NCBI GenBank assembly: GCA_965200145.1
Contig: CBDATG010000002.1
Span: forward strand, 124,001 to 188,000
Length of the DNA stretch: 64,000 bases
Source of the DNA: CBDATG01 sp965200145
Lineage (GTDB): Bacteria; Chloroflexota; Dehalococcoidia; Lucifugimonadales; Lucifugimonadaceae
Direction: 5' to 3'
Part shown: positions 9,216 through 18,857 of the stretch, in pieces
Layout of the letters: every line of letters starts with the position of its first letter
How positions within the stretch are numbered: the stretch's first letter is position 1
Program-made: the position numbers and the translations under genes
The notes under the pieces: model-generated
The model's database searches: none
What the model was told of the DNA's origin: nothing
Seen by the model: only the letters and a program-made list of their open reading frames with translations

Positions 9216-9812
9216 ATGGAAAAATTCACATCACTGACAGGGTTAGTAGCGCCCCTGAATCGTGTCAACGTCGACACGGACCAGATTATCCCAAAGCAGT
9301 TTCTTAAACGCATTGAACGCACAGGGTTTGGAGAATTCGCTTTCTTCGACTGGCGGTACTTGGAGGACGGTGTACCGAATCCCGAGTTCATCTTGAACGA
9401 CCCTCGTTACGCGGATGCGACGATCCTCGTCGCAGGACGCAACTTCGGTTCTGGCTCCTCGCGGGAGCACGCGCCTTGGGCGCTGAACGAAATGGGTTTC
9501 CGGGCGATCATCGCACCGAGTTTCGCCGACATCTTTCGCAACAACTGCATGCAAAACGGAATGGTGCCGGTGGTGCTGGACCAGATTACGGTTGACACAA
9601 TTATGGGCAAGGCGTTGCAGCGTACGGGATACGAGGTCACGGTCGACCTAATCAGCGAGGTCGTGACAGACTCGGATGGCCTACGCGCGAAGTTTGAGAT
9701 CGACCCGTTCCGTCGAAACTCGTTGATGAACGGCTTGGACGACATTGGCATCACTCTGAAGCACGACAGCGCGATCGATGCCTACGAGTCGTCGCGTCAA
9801 GCACGTTGGTGA
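9216..9812 (+). CDS. leuD: 3-isopropylmalate dehydratase, small subunit
   Basis: Small (swivel-domain) subunit of isopropylmalate isomerase, 198 residues, standard length. Hallmarks are the N-terminal NVDTDQIIPKQFL, the GRNFGSGSSREHAPWAL loop that binds substrate, and SFADIFRNNCMQNG. GGGAGG lies nine bases before ATG 9216 and supports the start. It is separated from leuC by the DUF4328-like gene, and from leuB by about 190 bases that may contain a secondary promoter. Confidence 0.96.
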   Translation: MEKFTSLTGLVAPLNRVNVDTDQIIPKQFLKRIERTGFGEFAFFDWRYLEDGVPNPEFILNDPRYADATILVAGRNFGSGSSREHAPWALNEMGFRAIIAPSFADIFRNNCMQNGMVPVVLDQITVDTIMGKALQRTGYEVTVDLISEVVTDSDGLRAKFEIDPFRRNSLMNGLDDIGITLKHDSAIDAYESSRQARW

Positions 9813-10003
9813 GACGTTGAGAGCAGCTGACGTTTCCTAGCAGAGCTCGGCGACCATTACGCGTCGCAGGACGCTATCGTGCTGTCCGGTCGCAGAAGCA
9901 CTCGCGTCGGCTTGGGTCCGAACCGTTCCGTTACCGATGCTACGCCTTACGCTAGAATCCATTGAGCAATCATGGATGAGAATTCAGCAGGGAGTGATAG
10001 TAG
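9813..10003 (+). promoter_or_regulatory. leuD-leuB intergenic gap with possible internal promoter
   Basis: This 191-base gap has no open frame I can support. A TAGAAT hexamer at 9953-9958 sits 45 bases before leuB, with a poor -35 match (TTACCG, 9931-9936, 16-base spacer). It could be an internal promoter for leuB. The assignment is weak. Confidence 0.3.
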
Positions 10004-11095
10004 ATGGACATGAGGATCGCGGTACTGGGCGGCGACGGCATCGGACCAGAGGTTACGGCGGAGTCGATCAAAGTTCTTGACGTCGTGTGTCGGCGATACG
10101 GACACAACATATCTTTTGCGACCGGAGCGGTCGGCGGCAACGCGATCGACGAGTTCGGCACCGCTTTACCGCCCGAAACACGCGACCTGGTGAAGGGAAC
10201 TGATGCCGTGTTGTTCGGTGCAGTGGGTGGACCGAAGTGGGACGACCCCCGTGCAGAGCATCGTCCAGAAGATGGGATCCTGACCCTTCGGAAGGAACTC
10301 GGATTATTCGCAAACATCCGCCCTGTCAAGGTTTATCCCGACTTAGTCGATGCGAGTCCATTGCGGCGGGATGTCTTGGAAGGTGTTGACATGGTGATAG
10401 TCCGCGAGTTGACTGGCGGCCTGTATTTCGGCCGTCCGAAGAAGCGTTGGCAGACTACTCGCGGCCGCGCGGCGGTAGACACCATGACGTACAAAGAGAG
10501 CGAAATCGTGCGGGTAACTCGAGTCGCTTTCGAGATCGCGGCCGGCCGTCGCAAGCGCGTTCACTCGGTTGATAAAGCCAACGTGCTTGAAACGAGCCGA
10601 CTCTGGCGCGAAGTGGTGAGTGAAGTTGCGAGCGAGTATCCGGATATTGAGTTGATCCACATGCTCGCAGATAACGCGGCGATGCAGCTAGTCACCGGAC
10701 CTGCGAGTTTCGATGTGGTGGTCACAGAGAACACATTCGGCGACATCCTGTCCGACGAGGCGGCGGTGATCGGCGGATCTATGGGCGTGCTTCCATCCGC
10801 TTCATTGGCGACATCACCGCGTGGCAAACGCGGTCGGGGCAGGAAGCGAGCACTGTACGAGCCGATACACGGCTCCGCGCCAGACATCGCGGGACAGGGC
10901 ATTGCGAATCCGGTCGCGTCGATACTCAGCAGCGCGATGATGCTTCGATATTCGTTCGGGTTGGAGAAAGAGGCCGATGATATAGAGGCCGCAGTGTCCA
11001 AAGTGTTGTCTGACGGTATCCGCACCCCGGAGTTAGGTGGCGGCGCAGGCACCAGGCAGGTCGGCGATGCAATCGCGGGCGCGTTAAGACGTTGA
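10004..11095 (+). CDS. leuB: 3-isopropylmalate dehydrogenase
   Basis: NAD-dependent oxidative decarboxylase giving 4-methyl-2-oxopentanoate, the last dedicated leucine step; 363 residues, typical. Family motifs are GGDGIGPEVTAESIKVL at the N terminus, the substrate-binding VRELTGGLYFGRPK, and VTENTFGDILSDEAAVIGGSMGVLPSASL. GGGAG precedes the start; ATG 10010 is an equally possible initiator two codons later. With ilvBNC and leuACD this completes leucine synthesis apart from dihydroxyacid dehydratase (ilvD) and the transaminase, which are not in the window. Confidence 0.96.
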   Translation: MDMRIAVLGGDGIGPEVTAESIKVLDVVCRRYGHNISFATGAVGGNAIDEFGTALPPETRDLVKGTDAVLFGAVGGPKWDDPRAEHRPEDGILTLRKELGLFANIRPVKVYPDLVDASPLRRDVLEGVDMVIVRELTGGLYFGRPKKRWQTTRGRAAVDTMTYKESEIVRVTRVAFEIAAGRRKRVHSVDKANVLETSRLWREVVSEVASEYPDIELIHMLADNAAMQLVTGPASFDVVVTENTFGDILSDEAAVIGGSMGVLPSASLATSPRGKRGRGRKRALYEPIHGSAPDIAGQGIANPVASILSSAMMLRYSFGLEKEADDIEAAVSKVLSDGIRTPELGGGAGTRQVGDAIAGALRR

Positions 11096-11275
11096 CCCCG
11101 CGCATGTCGTAATACCGTGACGCCGCATTAAGCGCGAGCGGGATGCGGGAAACCGTAGGCGGCAAACCGCTAGAATCTGGTTACGCACCCGCTTCCAACC
11201 TCATGACGGTCCACACCGTCCGATTTTCTCGGACGAACGCAAGGCCGCAAGACCCGAAACCACAACGGAATCGCT

Positions 11276-13741
11276 ATGGTAACCACAGCAGACGCAGGCG
11301 AAATTCGCACTATCGATATCGAGGACGAGATGCGTTCGTCGTATCTCGACTACGCGATGTCTGTGATTGTTTCACGGGCGTTGCCTGATGTGCGTGATGG
11401 ACTAAAGCCAGTGCAACGACGCATCCTCTACGCAATGCACGACCAGGGGATGCGTCCGACATCTTCGTACAAGAAGAGCGCCCGACTCGTGGGTGACGTG
11501 CTTGGCAAGTATCACCCCCACTCTGATACTGCTGTGTATGACGCATTAGTGCGTATGGCGCAGCCGTTCTCAATGCGAAATCCGTTGGTTGACGGTCAGG
11601 GCAACTACGGCAGCGTCGACGGCGACCCGCCCGCTGCGATGCGATACACAGAGTGCAGGCTCGCACCGATTACCGAGTTCATGCTCGGTGACATCGAGAA
11701 AGAGACGGTCGACTGGCAGGAGAACTTCGATCAATCGCTCAAAGAGCCAGCGGTACTTCCGGCACTATTACCGAACCTATTGGTCAACGGTGCATCCGGT
11801 ATTGCAGTCGGTATGGCTACCAACATCCCGCCGCATAACGTTGCTGAGATCTGCGACGCGGTGATAACCCTGACGAAAAACCCAAGTGCGACTGTTGACG
11901 ACTTGATGAAGGTTGTCAAGGGTCCGGACTTCCCGACAGGCGCGCACATCTGGGGTTCCGAGGGGATTCGCAACGCATACACGACAGGCCGAGGAAGGAT
12001 CATAGTGCAGGCCACGGGCGAGATCGAGGACGTAGCGAAACAAGACCGCAAGAGGATCGTGTTCACAGAGATTCCCTTCCAGGTCAACAAGTCCGTGTTG
12101 ATCCAACGTATAGCCGAACTCATCAAGACAAAGCGCGTTGACGGCGTATCAGAAGTTCGGGATGAGTCGGATCGGCGTGGGATGCGAATCGTATTGGAGC
12201 TGCGTCGTTCCGCATCGCCGGCGATCGTGATGAACAGCCTCTTCAAGCACACGCCGTTGCGCACTTCATTCTCGGTGAACATGATCGGACTTGTGCACGG
12301 TGCGCCCCGCGTGCTGACGCTCAAGCAGGTGCTACAACACTTCATCGAATTCCGCGAAGAGGTGGTCCGACGGCGTGCGGAGTATGAACTGAAAAAGGCT
12401 AAAGCACGCCTCGAGATCATCGAGGGGCTACTTAAGGCAATCGAGCATCTTGACAGAGTCATACAGATAATCCGCACTTCGGAATCGGTTGATGATGCGC
12501 GAAACAATCTGATGGCGGAGTTTGGGTTCAGCCGCGTGCAGGCGCAGGCGATCTTAGACATGCAACTGCGCCGATTGGCAGCACTAGAACGCAAGAAGCT
12601 AGAGGACGAACACAAGGAGCTCATTCAGACCGTCGCCAGGTTGGAGGCATTGCTTGCCGATCCGGAGAAGGTCAAGGCGGAGGTCGTACAGGAGGCGCGG
12701 TTGCTGAAGCGCAAGTACGGCGGAGAGCGCAGGACCGTTATTCACACCGAAGAGCTGGGTGAGTTCCGGCGTGAAGATATTGAACCGCATGAGGACGTGG
12801 TTATCACGCTGTCGAACAACGGCTACATCAAGCGCGTGAAGCTGGATACCTATCGCAAGCAACACCGCGGGGGAAAGGGTGTGAGTGGTCAGCGGCTCAC
12901 CAAAGATGACGATGTCATCGGGTTCATGCAAGTCGCCGACACGCACGACACTCTGTTATTTTTCACCGACCACGGTCGCGTGTTCTCCACGCGTGTTTTC
13001 GAGTTGCCGCCGGAACAGTCCCGCCAGTCGCGTGGCACGCGTGTGCAGAACCTAGATTTCACGCTTAACGCGGGCGAGTCGGTTAGGCAGCTCGTAGTCG
13101 TCAACAACATGGACGAGGAAGGCGCGTACATGGTCATGGCGACCGACTCGGCGCAGGTCAAGCGCGTGCCCCTGTCTCAGTTCAAGAACCTCAACCGTCG
13201 CGGCCTCAACTGCTACAAGCTCCTGCCTAAGGAATCGCTCGTCTCTGTCGCGTTCGCCCACGAAGACGACGAGCTAGTGATGGTGACCCGCAAGGGGCAA
13301 TCTATCTGTTTCGCGAGCAACCAGCTGGCATCGAGGTCGAGAACCGCAGGCGGTGTGCGCGGCATCAGGTTGACGCAGGGCGACAGACTGGTCGGTATGG
13401 ACGTTCTTAAACCTGAAGGCTATCTGTTGATCCTGGGCGACAAGGGACGCGGCAAGTTGTCTGCGATGCGTCACTATCCGCGACAGAATCGCGGCGGGAG
13501 CGGTGTCAAGACGCTGAACATCACTCGAAACACGGGAAACGTGGCAGCGGCACTCATCGTTGACGAAGCACTACGCAACGACGAAACTGGCAAGCTGATG
13601 GTGTTGACGGCCAAAGGCCAGATCGTGCGGACACCGTTAGCTGAAATCCGCGAAACGGGCCGGTCCGCGCAAGGTGTCAAGATAGTCACGTTGGACGACG
13701 CAGATTCGGCGGCGGCGATCGCGATCATCGACAAGACTTGA
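11276..13741 (+). CDS. gyrA: DNA gyrase subunit A
   Basis: Type IIA topoisomerase subunit, 821 residues, carrying the active-site tyrosine in MRYTECRL (Y124). The C-terminal pinwheel domain contains a GyrA-box (QHRGGKG, canonical QRRGGKG), which favours gyrase over topoisomerase IV ParC. The quinolone-resistance region reads HPHSDTAVYD: the position equal to E. coli Gly81 is Ser83 here, and Ser83 is Thr85. ATG 11276 gives a family-like N terminus (DIEDEMRSSYLDYAMSVIVSRALPD). A TAGAAT hexamer lies at 11171-11176, about 100 bases upstream. No gyrB is adjacent. Confidence 0.96.
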   Translation: MVTTADAGEIRTIDIEDEMRSSYLDYAMSVIVSRALPDVRDGLKPVQRRILYAMHDQGMRPTSSYKKSARLVGDVLGKYHPHSDTAVYDALVRMAQPFSMRNPLVDGQGNYGSVDGDPPAAMRYTECRLAPITEFMLGDIEKETVDWQENFDQSLKEPAVLPALLPNLLVNGASGIAVGMATNIPPHNVAEICDAVITLTKNPSATVDDLMKVVKGPDFPTGAHIWGSEGIRNAYTTGRGRIIVQATGEIEDVAKQDRKRIVFTEIPFQVNKSVLIQRIAELIKTKRVDGVSEVRDESDRRGMRIVLELRRSASPAIVMNSLFKHTPLRTSFSVNMIGLVHGAPRVLTLKQVLQHFIEFREEVVRRRAEYELKKAKARLEIIEGLLKAIEHLDRVIQIIRTSESVDDARNNLMAEFGFSRVQAQAILDMQLRRLAALERKKLEDEHKELIQTVARLEALLADPEKVKAEVVQEARLLKRKYGGERRTVIHTEELGEFRREDIEPHEDVVITLSNNGYIKRVKLDTYRKQHRGGKGVSGQRLTKDDDVIGFMQVADTHDTLLFFTDHGRVFSTRVFELPPEQSRQSRGTRVQNLDFTLNAGESVRQLVVVNNMDEEGAYMVMATDSAQVKRVPLSQFKNLNRRGLNCYKLLPKESLVSVAFAHEDDELVMVTRKGQSICFASNQLASRSRTAGGVRGIRLTQGDRLVGMDVLKPEGYLLILGDKGRGKLSAMRHYPRQNRGGSGVKTLNITRNTGNVAAALIVDEALRNDETGKLMVLTAKGQIVRTPLAEIRETGRSAQGVKIVTLDDADSAAAIAIIDKT

Positions 13742-13877
13742 TGGTTCGGCGGCATCGGTCAAATCAGTTCAGTCCGGGCGGGGTCAGTAGCACCGCCTTA
13801 ATGCGCGACAGACGGCGATTCTCACTCGTTCTGGCATAATCATCTACCGTTGGCGGTGGTACGTTCTCAGCGCGTGG

Positions 13878-16010
13878 GTGTTGATGATCGTCGCGACCGC
13901 GCCGTTCGCGCCCTTTGCAAGTGGCCGCATGTCTAGCGGCGGCTTCACGAATGCCGAATACGAGTCTCAACAGGCTCGCGATTTCATCGACGAGACGTTC
14001 GGTCTCACCAGTGTTGGAATAATCCTAGTAGTGAGACACCCGACGCTAGATGCGTATTCTGAAGAGTTCGCCACCGGCATCCAGCAGATAGCGGATTCTC
14101 TATCGAAACACCATCTAGTGGCGAACATCGAGACGCATCTCGGCGATCCGGAGTTAGTGTCCCCTGGCGGTAGAACCGTGCTGGTCAACGTCGGGCTTGA
14201 TGTGGATATCGAGGAGTCGTTGACCGTCCTAGAGGAGTTGACACAGTCGATAGACACGGGTGAGTTTGAGGTGATCATGACGGGCGGTCCCCCGCTCTAC
14301 CGTGACATCGTCGCGGCGAGCGGCGAGGACTTTCGTCGCGGCGAGACAGTAGCGTTTCCCCTTGCCACCATAACGTTAGTGATCGTTTTCGGCACTGTAG
14401 TGGCGGCACTCATCCCAGTCGCCATCGGCGGTGTCGCAGTCGTGGCGGCGCTAGGTGTCATTTTCTGGCTGACTCTCTTCAGGGACTTGTCGGTACTTTC
14501 ATTCAACATAGTCTCCCTGTTGGGAATCGGAATGGGTATCGACTACTCGCTGTACTACGTCAGTCGATTTCGTGAGCACCGCTCGCAGGGCATGTCGGTT
14601 CAGGACGCTATCGCGAGAACACAGTCGAAAGCGGGAACCGCCATACTATTCGCAGGATTGTCGAGCATTATCGGACTCTCAAGCTTGTTGCTGTTCGATC
14701 TGCCGGTCCTTGAATCGGTCGGGATCGGAGCCGCCGTAGTCATCTCGCTAGCATTGGCCGCCGCTCTCACGTTGATGCCTGCCATACTCGCCGTTGCGGG
14801 TGTTCATATTGAACGGTTCAGGGTTTTGCCGCGACTCGGAGGTGAGTGGCGGTTGTGGGGAACCCTTTCTAGCTTCGTGATGCGCCGTCCGTTGCTGGTC
14901 TTGATCCCGACCGTTGCGTTGTTGGTAGCGTTAGTCATCCCGGTCCGCGACTTGGAACTGGGTGGCGTGGACCCGAGCATTCTGCCACGCGGTTGGGAAT
15001 CCAGAGAGGGCGCGGTGATCCTAGAAGATGAGTTCGGCTTTGATCGGCAGACCGTCTTGATCGTTGCACACACCTTTGAAGGCGACCCGTTCTCTCCCGA
15101 TGTGATTGACCGTATGTACGCCGTCGGCGCGGCACTTGAGGATGTGCGGGGTGTTGCAGAGGTGTCCAGTTACGTGAACATTCGACCAACATTCACCGCG
15201 GCAGACTACGCGAGGCTTTACCGTCACCCGGAGTCGATTATCGACTTGCGAATCTCTTCTGTACTGGAGGATGGACTTCGCGATGGGGTAGCGCTGTTCT
15301 TCGTTTCGAGCGAGTTGCATCCGTCTTCTGGAGAGGCGCGACGGCTCGTCGCTGAGTTGCGTTCTTTCACACCCGCAAGTGGCGAGATACACGTAGCCGG
15401 CAGCGCCGCCGACCTGACAGACCAGGTTAACGCCCTCTACACGAAATTCCCCTACGTAATGGCACTGGTCGTCGGGTTGATATTCGTTTCCCTGCTGATT
15501 CAGTTCCGATCCATCTTCATCCCGCTGAAGGCGGTGTTCCTGAACGTGCTGGGTATTTTCGCAAGTTATGGCGCATTGGTGTGGGTCTTCCAGTACGGGA
15601 ACCTGAGCTGGCTGCTGGGATTCGATCCTGTAGGTGCGATTGAGACCACTACTCCCATCATCCTCTTCGCCGTAGTGTTCGGTTTGAGTTTGGACTATGA
15701 GATCTTCCTCATGTCACGCATCCGTGAGGCACATCTGGCGCGAGCAGGGTCAAACCAAAGCGTGCAGTTCGGCCTGGAGAAGACAGGAGCGATTATCACT
15801 GGCGCGGGACTGATACTGATCGTGGTCGCGATGAGCTTTATCGTCGCGGATATCGTGATAGTGAAGGCCGTAGGCCTTGGGCTAGGTTTGGCGATCCTAT
15901 TGGATGTGACGATCGTGCGACTGCTAGTGGCGCCCGCTCTGATGCGACTAATGGGTGATTGGAATTGGTGGTTGCCAAGATGGTTGGACAGGGTCTTGCC
16001 CACATTCTGA
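13878..16010 (+). CDS. MMPL/RND-family membrane transporter, 5' end uncertain
   Basis: A 710-residue protein with the MMPL layout: an N-terminal membrane segment, an extracytoplasmic domain, five or six helices (about 155-310, including LLGIGMGIDYSLYYVSRFREH), then a repeat of the same arrangement (helices about 525-705, FGLSLDYEIFLMSRIREAH). Such proteins export lipids, polyketides or other hydrophobic solutes; the substrate here is unknown. The first usable start is GTG 13878. However, the same frame upstream reads RWRWYVLSAW, which matches the usual first helix of the family, and no ATG/GTG/TTG lies between there and the stop at 13788. An ATG at 13801 is in another frame, so a frameshift or non-canonical start is possible. 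Confidence 0.85.
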   Translation: MLMIVATAPFAPFASGRMSSGGFTNAEYESQQARDFIDETFGLTSVGIILVVRHPTLDAYSEEFATGIQQIADSLSKHHLVANIETHLGDPELVSPGGRTVLVNVGLDVDIEESLTVLEELTQSIDTGEFEVIMTGGPPLYRDIVAASGEDFRRGETVAFPLATITLVIVFGTVVAALIPVAIGGVAVVAALGVIFWLTLFRDLSVLSFNIVSLLGIGMGIDYSLYYVSRFREHRSQGMSVQDAIARTQSKAGTAILFAGLSSIIGLSSLLLFDLPVLESVGIGAAVVISLALAAALTLMPAILAVAGVHIERFRVLPRLGGEWRLWGTLSSFVMRRPLLVLIPTVALLVALVIPVRDLELGGVDPSILPRGWESREGAVILEDEFGFDRQTVLIVAHTFEGDPFSPDVIDRMYAVGAALEDVRGVAEVSSYVNIRPTFTAADYARLYRHPESIIDLRISSVLEDGLRDGVALFFVSSELHPSSGEARRLVAELRSFTPASGEIHVAGSAADLTDQVNALYTKFPYVMALVVGLIFVSLLIQFRSIFIPLKAVFLNVLGIFASYGALVWVFQYGNLSWLLGFDPVGAIETTTPIILFAVVFGLSLDYEIFLMSRIREAHLARAGSNQSVQFGLEKTGAIITGAGLILIVVAMSFIVADIVIVKAVGLGLGLAILLDVTIVRLLVAPALMRLMGDWNWWLPRWLDRVLPTF

Positions 16011-16020
16011 CAAGCGAGAG

Positions 16021-17166
16021 ATGGTCCACAGGTTCAACATTCGCGGTTCCGCAACAACGTTCGCGTTGCTGTGCGCCTTGGCGTTGTTGCTCGGGTGCAC
16101 GGCATCGGCAGCCCCTCAACCGATACCCGAACCTGGGATGCCGCTGCCTACCGCAACTCCGCGTCCTGTTGAGTTGCCGTTGGACCACGCGGCGCATGAT
16201 GCAGAAACCGAGTGGTGGTACTACAGCGGCCATGCCAGAAGCCAGACCGGGAACGATTACGGGTTCCACGTGGCTTTGTTCCGGACGGACGGCGGCGATT
16301 CTGGGAGAAAGTTTGACCGAGTGCAGGCTAGCGTGATTGATCTGCAAAATGGGGCGCGCTGGCTTTGGACGCGCGATGGCGTGACAGAGGAAGGTCGGTC
16401 AGCGGTTGCGGCGGGGGAACTGCTGAACGTGTCGGTTGGCGATGCGCGAGTTCAAATTGGCAGCGATGGCACGCACATTCTCAGCATGTCGGATTCCGAA
16501 TCGGATTTGGGCATCGAATTGACGCTCGCGTCATCAGATTCGTTGATGCTGCATGACGATATCGGATGGATCCCATTCCCGTTCGGTTACAGCTACTACT
16601 ACACGCAACCTAGGCTGTCTGCGACTGGCACGATACGAACGGGTGCCGGACCCGCGACCGATACGGTGGCAGTGAGCGGTGAGGTGTGGTACGACCATCA
16701 ATGGGGCGACTTCATCGTGCTAGGCTGGCCTGGCGGTTGGTACTGGACAGGATTGCACCTGGACGACGGTGCCTCACTGATGTTGAGTGAGGTGCGAGGG
16801 ACAGAAGGCGAACGGTACAGATTGTTCGGCACGTACCTTGATGCCGACGGTTGGCAGCAGACGTTGGATGCGGACCGCGACGGCATTGAGATTGAGCATC
16901 TCGAATACTGGACAAGTGCTGCAACTGGCGCAGAATATCCCGTTTCGTCTCGTATCCGAGTAGCGTCGCTGGCACTCGATATCATCCTTGTGCCGCGCAT
17001 TGTTGACCAGGAGACGATCACGAGCATAGGGGGTGATAACTCCGCGACCTATTGGGAGGGGAGCGTGGTCGCCACAAATTCCGTAAGCGGCGATGCGGTC
17101 GGCCGGGGATACTTGGAGCTAGCGGGATACGTCCTGCCTGACCCTCTGAGTTGGCGCGATAGGTGA
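16021..17166 (+). CDS. CrtC/AttH-like lipocalin-domain lipoprotein
   Basis: A 381-residue predicted lipoprotein. The N terminus has basic residues, a hydrophobic stretch and a lipobox LLLGC with Cys26 as the lipidation site. The body has the signature ETEWWYYSGH and further WYDHQWGDF and WYWTGL blocks of the CrtC/AttH (hydroxyneurosporene-synthase-like, lipocalin-fold) family. These proteins are annotated as carotenoid hydratases or as secreted proteins of unknown role; no carotenoid genes are nearby, so only the fold-family assignment is made. The start is ATG 16021, ten bases after the MMPL gene, suggesting cotranscription. Confidence 0.8.
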   Translation: MVHRFNIRGSATTFALLCALALLLGCTASAAPQPIPEPGMPLPTATPRPVELPLDHAAHDAETEWWYYSGHARSQTGNDYGFHVALFRTDGGDSGRKFDRVQASVIDLQNGARWLWTRDGVTEEGRSAVAAGELLNVSVGDARVQIGSDGTHILSMSDSESDLGIELTLASSDSLMLHDDIGWIPFPFGYSYYYTQPRLSATGTIRTGAGPATDTVAVSGEVWYDHQWGDFIVLGWPGGWYWTGLHLDDGASLMLSEVRGTEGERYRLFGTYLDADGWQQTLDADRDGIEIEHLEYWTSAATGAEYPVSSRIRVASLALDIILVPRIVDQETITSIGGDNSATYWEGSVVATNSVSGDAVGRGYLELAGYVLPDPLSWRDR

Positions 17167-17206
17167 ACGGAACCGCTCGGAGCGCGCTCGTGCTGAAGCT
17201 TGAACC

Positions 17207-17212
17207 TATAAT
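17207..17212 (+). promoter_or_regulatory. possible -10 element before the flavin reductase gene
   Basis: A perfect TATAAT lies 24 bases before ATG 17236. No convincing -35 is visible at 16-18 bases, so the assignment rests on the hexamer alone. Confidence 0.35.
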
Positions 17213-17235
17213 TCATGCCATCCCTGAGGTAGAGC

Positions 17236-17730
17236 ATGGCCAACGCGAACGTGAACCCCGAACTTTTCCGCCGCGCTTGGTCGAACTTCGCAACGGGAGT
17301 GACTGTCGTCACAACGCGAGAGTCCGAGGAGGACAGCGAGGTCGTGCATGGCATGACTGCTAACGGAGTTGCCAGCGTTTCGCTCGAACCGCCTCTGGCA
17401 TTGGTAGTCATCGGACGTGAGCGCAACACGCATCCTTTGATCGCGCGTAACGGCAGATTTGGCATCAGCGTCTTGTCAGCCGAACAGGTCCATGTGGCTC
17501 GTCACTACACGATGGCATGGGAGCAACGGCGAGAACTGCCGCAACCCGAGATGGAGCTAGTTGGGCAGTCACGAGTTATCGCCGGGGCGTTGTCGACGAT
17601 GGATTGCAGGTTGGTGGAGTCTTACGAGTCGGGAGACCACACGATATTCGTCGGACAGGTAGAAGCCATCGCTATTGGCAACGGCGAACCTCTGTTGTAC
17701 TACCGGAGCGGTTTCGCGGCACTGAAGTGA
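17236..17730 (+). CDS. flavin reductase-like FMN-binding protein
   Basis: A 164-residue protein of the flavin reductase/DIM6-NTAB split-barrel family. The N-terminal NFATGVTVVTTR, the HGMTANGVASVSLEPPLALVVIGRERNTH block and the GISVLSAEQ segment form the FMN-binding core. Members supply reduced flavin to two-component monooxygenases or act as stand-alone reductases; no monooxygenase partner is adjacent. GAGGTAGAGC precedes ATG 17236 and supports the start. Confidence 0.9.
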   Translation: MANANVNPELFRRAWSNFATGVTVVTTRESEEDSEVVHGMTANGVASVSLEPPLALVVIGRERNTHPLIARNGRFGISVLSAEQVHVARHYTMAWEQRRELPQPEMELVGQSRVIAGALSTMDCRLVESYESGDHTIFVGQVEAIAIGNGEPLLYYRSGFAALK

Positions 17731-17853
17731 AGGTCCAAGTATTCCCGGCAGTCAGCCAATGGCATGGTTGCTTCGCGTTCTGATGACGCGGACGCCGCGA
17801 CGAATGAGTTATCATAGAGGTTTGGCAATTTCGCGAAGTGGTTCCGAGCCCAT

Positions 17854-18174
17854 ATGCCTACGAATTACGCAATAGTCGCAACCGGCGGCAAACAGTATCG
17901 GGTGCGTCCCGGCGACACTATTGATGTCGAGAGGATCGATCAACCTGAAGGGGATGTCATCGTTCTGAACGATGTCCTGCTGACTTGCGTTGACGGCAAG
18001 ATCGAGACCGGCACTCCTCATGTACCTGGAGCGCAAGTGACGGCCAGGGTGGACTCTCACGGCAAAGGCAAAAAGAAGACGGTCTTCAAGTACAAGAATA
18101 AGATTCGCTACCGACGCAAGCTGGGCCATCGCCAGCAATTTACGCGCCTAGTGGTGAACGACATAGAAGCGTAA
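17854..18174 (+). CDS. rplU: 50S ribosomal protein L21
   Basis: A 106-residue ribosomal protein, typical length. It shows YAIVATGGKQYRV at the N terminus and the C-terminal KYKNKIRYRRKLGHRQQFTRLVV, both L21 hallmarks. It is followed by rpmA, the usual pairing. Confidence 0.98.
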   Translation: MPTNYAIVATGGKQYRVRPGDTIDVERIDQPEGDVIVLNDVLLTCVDGKIETGTPHVPGAQVTARVDSHGKGKKKTVFKYKNKIRYRRKLGHRQQFTRLVVNDIEA

Positions 18175-18219
18175 CGGCCCGTTAGTTGGTCGGTTGAACA
18201 CGTCAGGGAGGATCCTGCC

Positions 18220-18480
18220 ATGGCACACAAGAAGGGTTCAGGAACATCGAGGAACGGGCGAGACAGCGCGGGACGGCGGCTCGGAGTGAAGGCTTTCGCG
18301 GGTGAGTCGGTGAGGGCAGGCGCGATCATAGTGCGACAGCGTGGCACGCGTTTCTACCCGGGCACGAACGTCGGCATCGGCAAGGACCACACGATCTATT
18401 CAACAGTTGACGGCACGGTGAAGTTCGATTGGGCGAAGAAGGACAAGCGTCGTGTGAACGTTGAGTCGTTCGTCGCCTAG
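18220..18480 (+). CDS. rpmA: 50S ribosomal protein L27
   Basis: An 86-residue ribosomal protein. The N terminus MAHKKGSGTSRNGRDS is the mature type, without the cleaved leader seen in many Firmicutes. The central IIVRQRGTRFYPGTNVGIGKDHT is diagnostic. GGGAGG stands ten bases before the start. obgE, which often follows, is absent; rpmE follows instead. Confidence 0.98.
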   Translation: MAHKKGSGTSRNGRDSAGRRLGVKAFAGESVRAGAIIVRQRGTRFYPGTNVGIGKDHTIYSTVDGTVKFDWAKKDKRRVNVESFVA

Positions 18481-18492
18481 CGGCCACCAAGA

Positions 18493-18771
18493 ATGAACCA
18501 ACGGACGGTTAGACCCTTGAAGACTGGAATACATCCCGAGTACTACCCTGGCGCAATCGTTACATGCGCTTGCGGTGCTGAAGGGGGCCGCATGGTCACC
18601 GGCGGCACGAAGCGACAGATACGCGTTGAGGTGTGTAGTCATTGCCATCCCTTCTGGACGGGTGAGCAGCGTATCGTTGACACCGAAGGCCGTGTTGAGC
18701 GTCTGATGCGCCGTTATGGCATGTCGCCTGAATCAGCTGGCGTTGCAACGAGCTCTGAAACTGGCAATTAG
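18493..18771 (+). CDS. rpmE: 50S ribosomal protein L31
   Basis: A 92-residue ribosomal protein. MKTGIHPEYYP-like residues (LKTGIHPEYYPGAIVTCACG), the later VEVCSHCHPFWTGEQRIVDTEGRVERL and cysteines in CACG and CSHC match the zinc-binding (C+) L31 form. The first ten residues (MNQRTVRPL) extend beyond the common start. Confidence 0.95.
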   Translation: MNQRTVRPLKTGIHPEYYPGAIVTCACGAEGGRMVTGGTKRQIRVEVCSHCHPFWTGEQRIVDTEGRVERLMRRYGMSPESAGVATSSETGN

Positions 18772-18857
18772 GTCGGTACAACCATCCGGCCGGCGATGTA
18801 GCCGCACATCGCTTCACTAGGGCGTAGAGCCGTGTTGTCACTCCTTGGTCGGCTCTG

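Noticed and set aside
11731..12624. Minus-strand open frame of 297 codons inside gyrA
   Set aside because: Shadow of gyrA; the gyrA frame has full domain and motif support.
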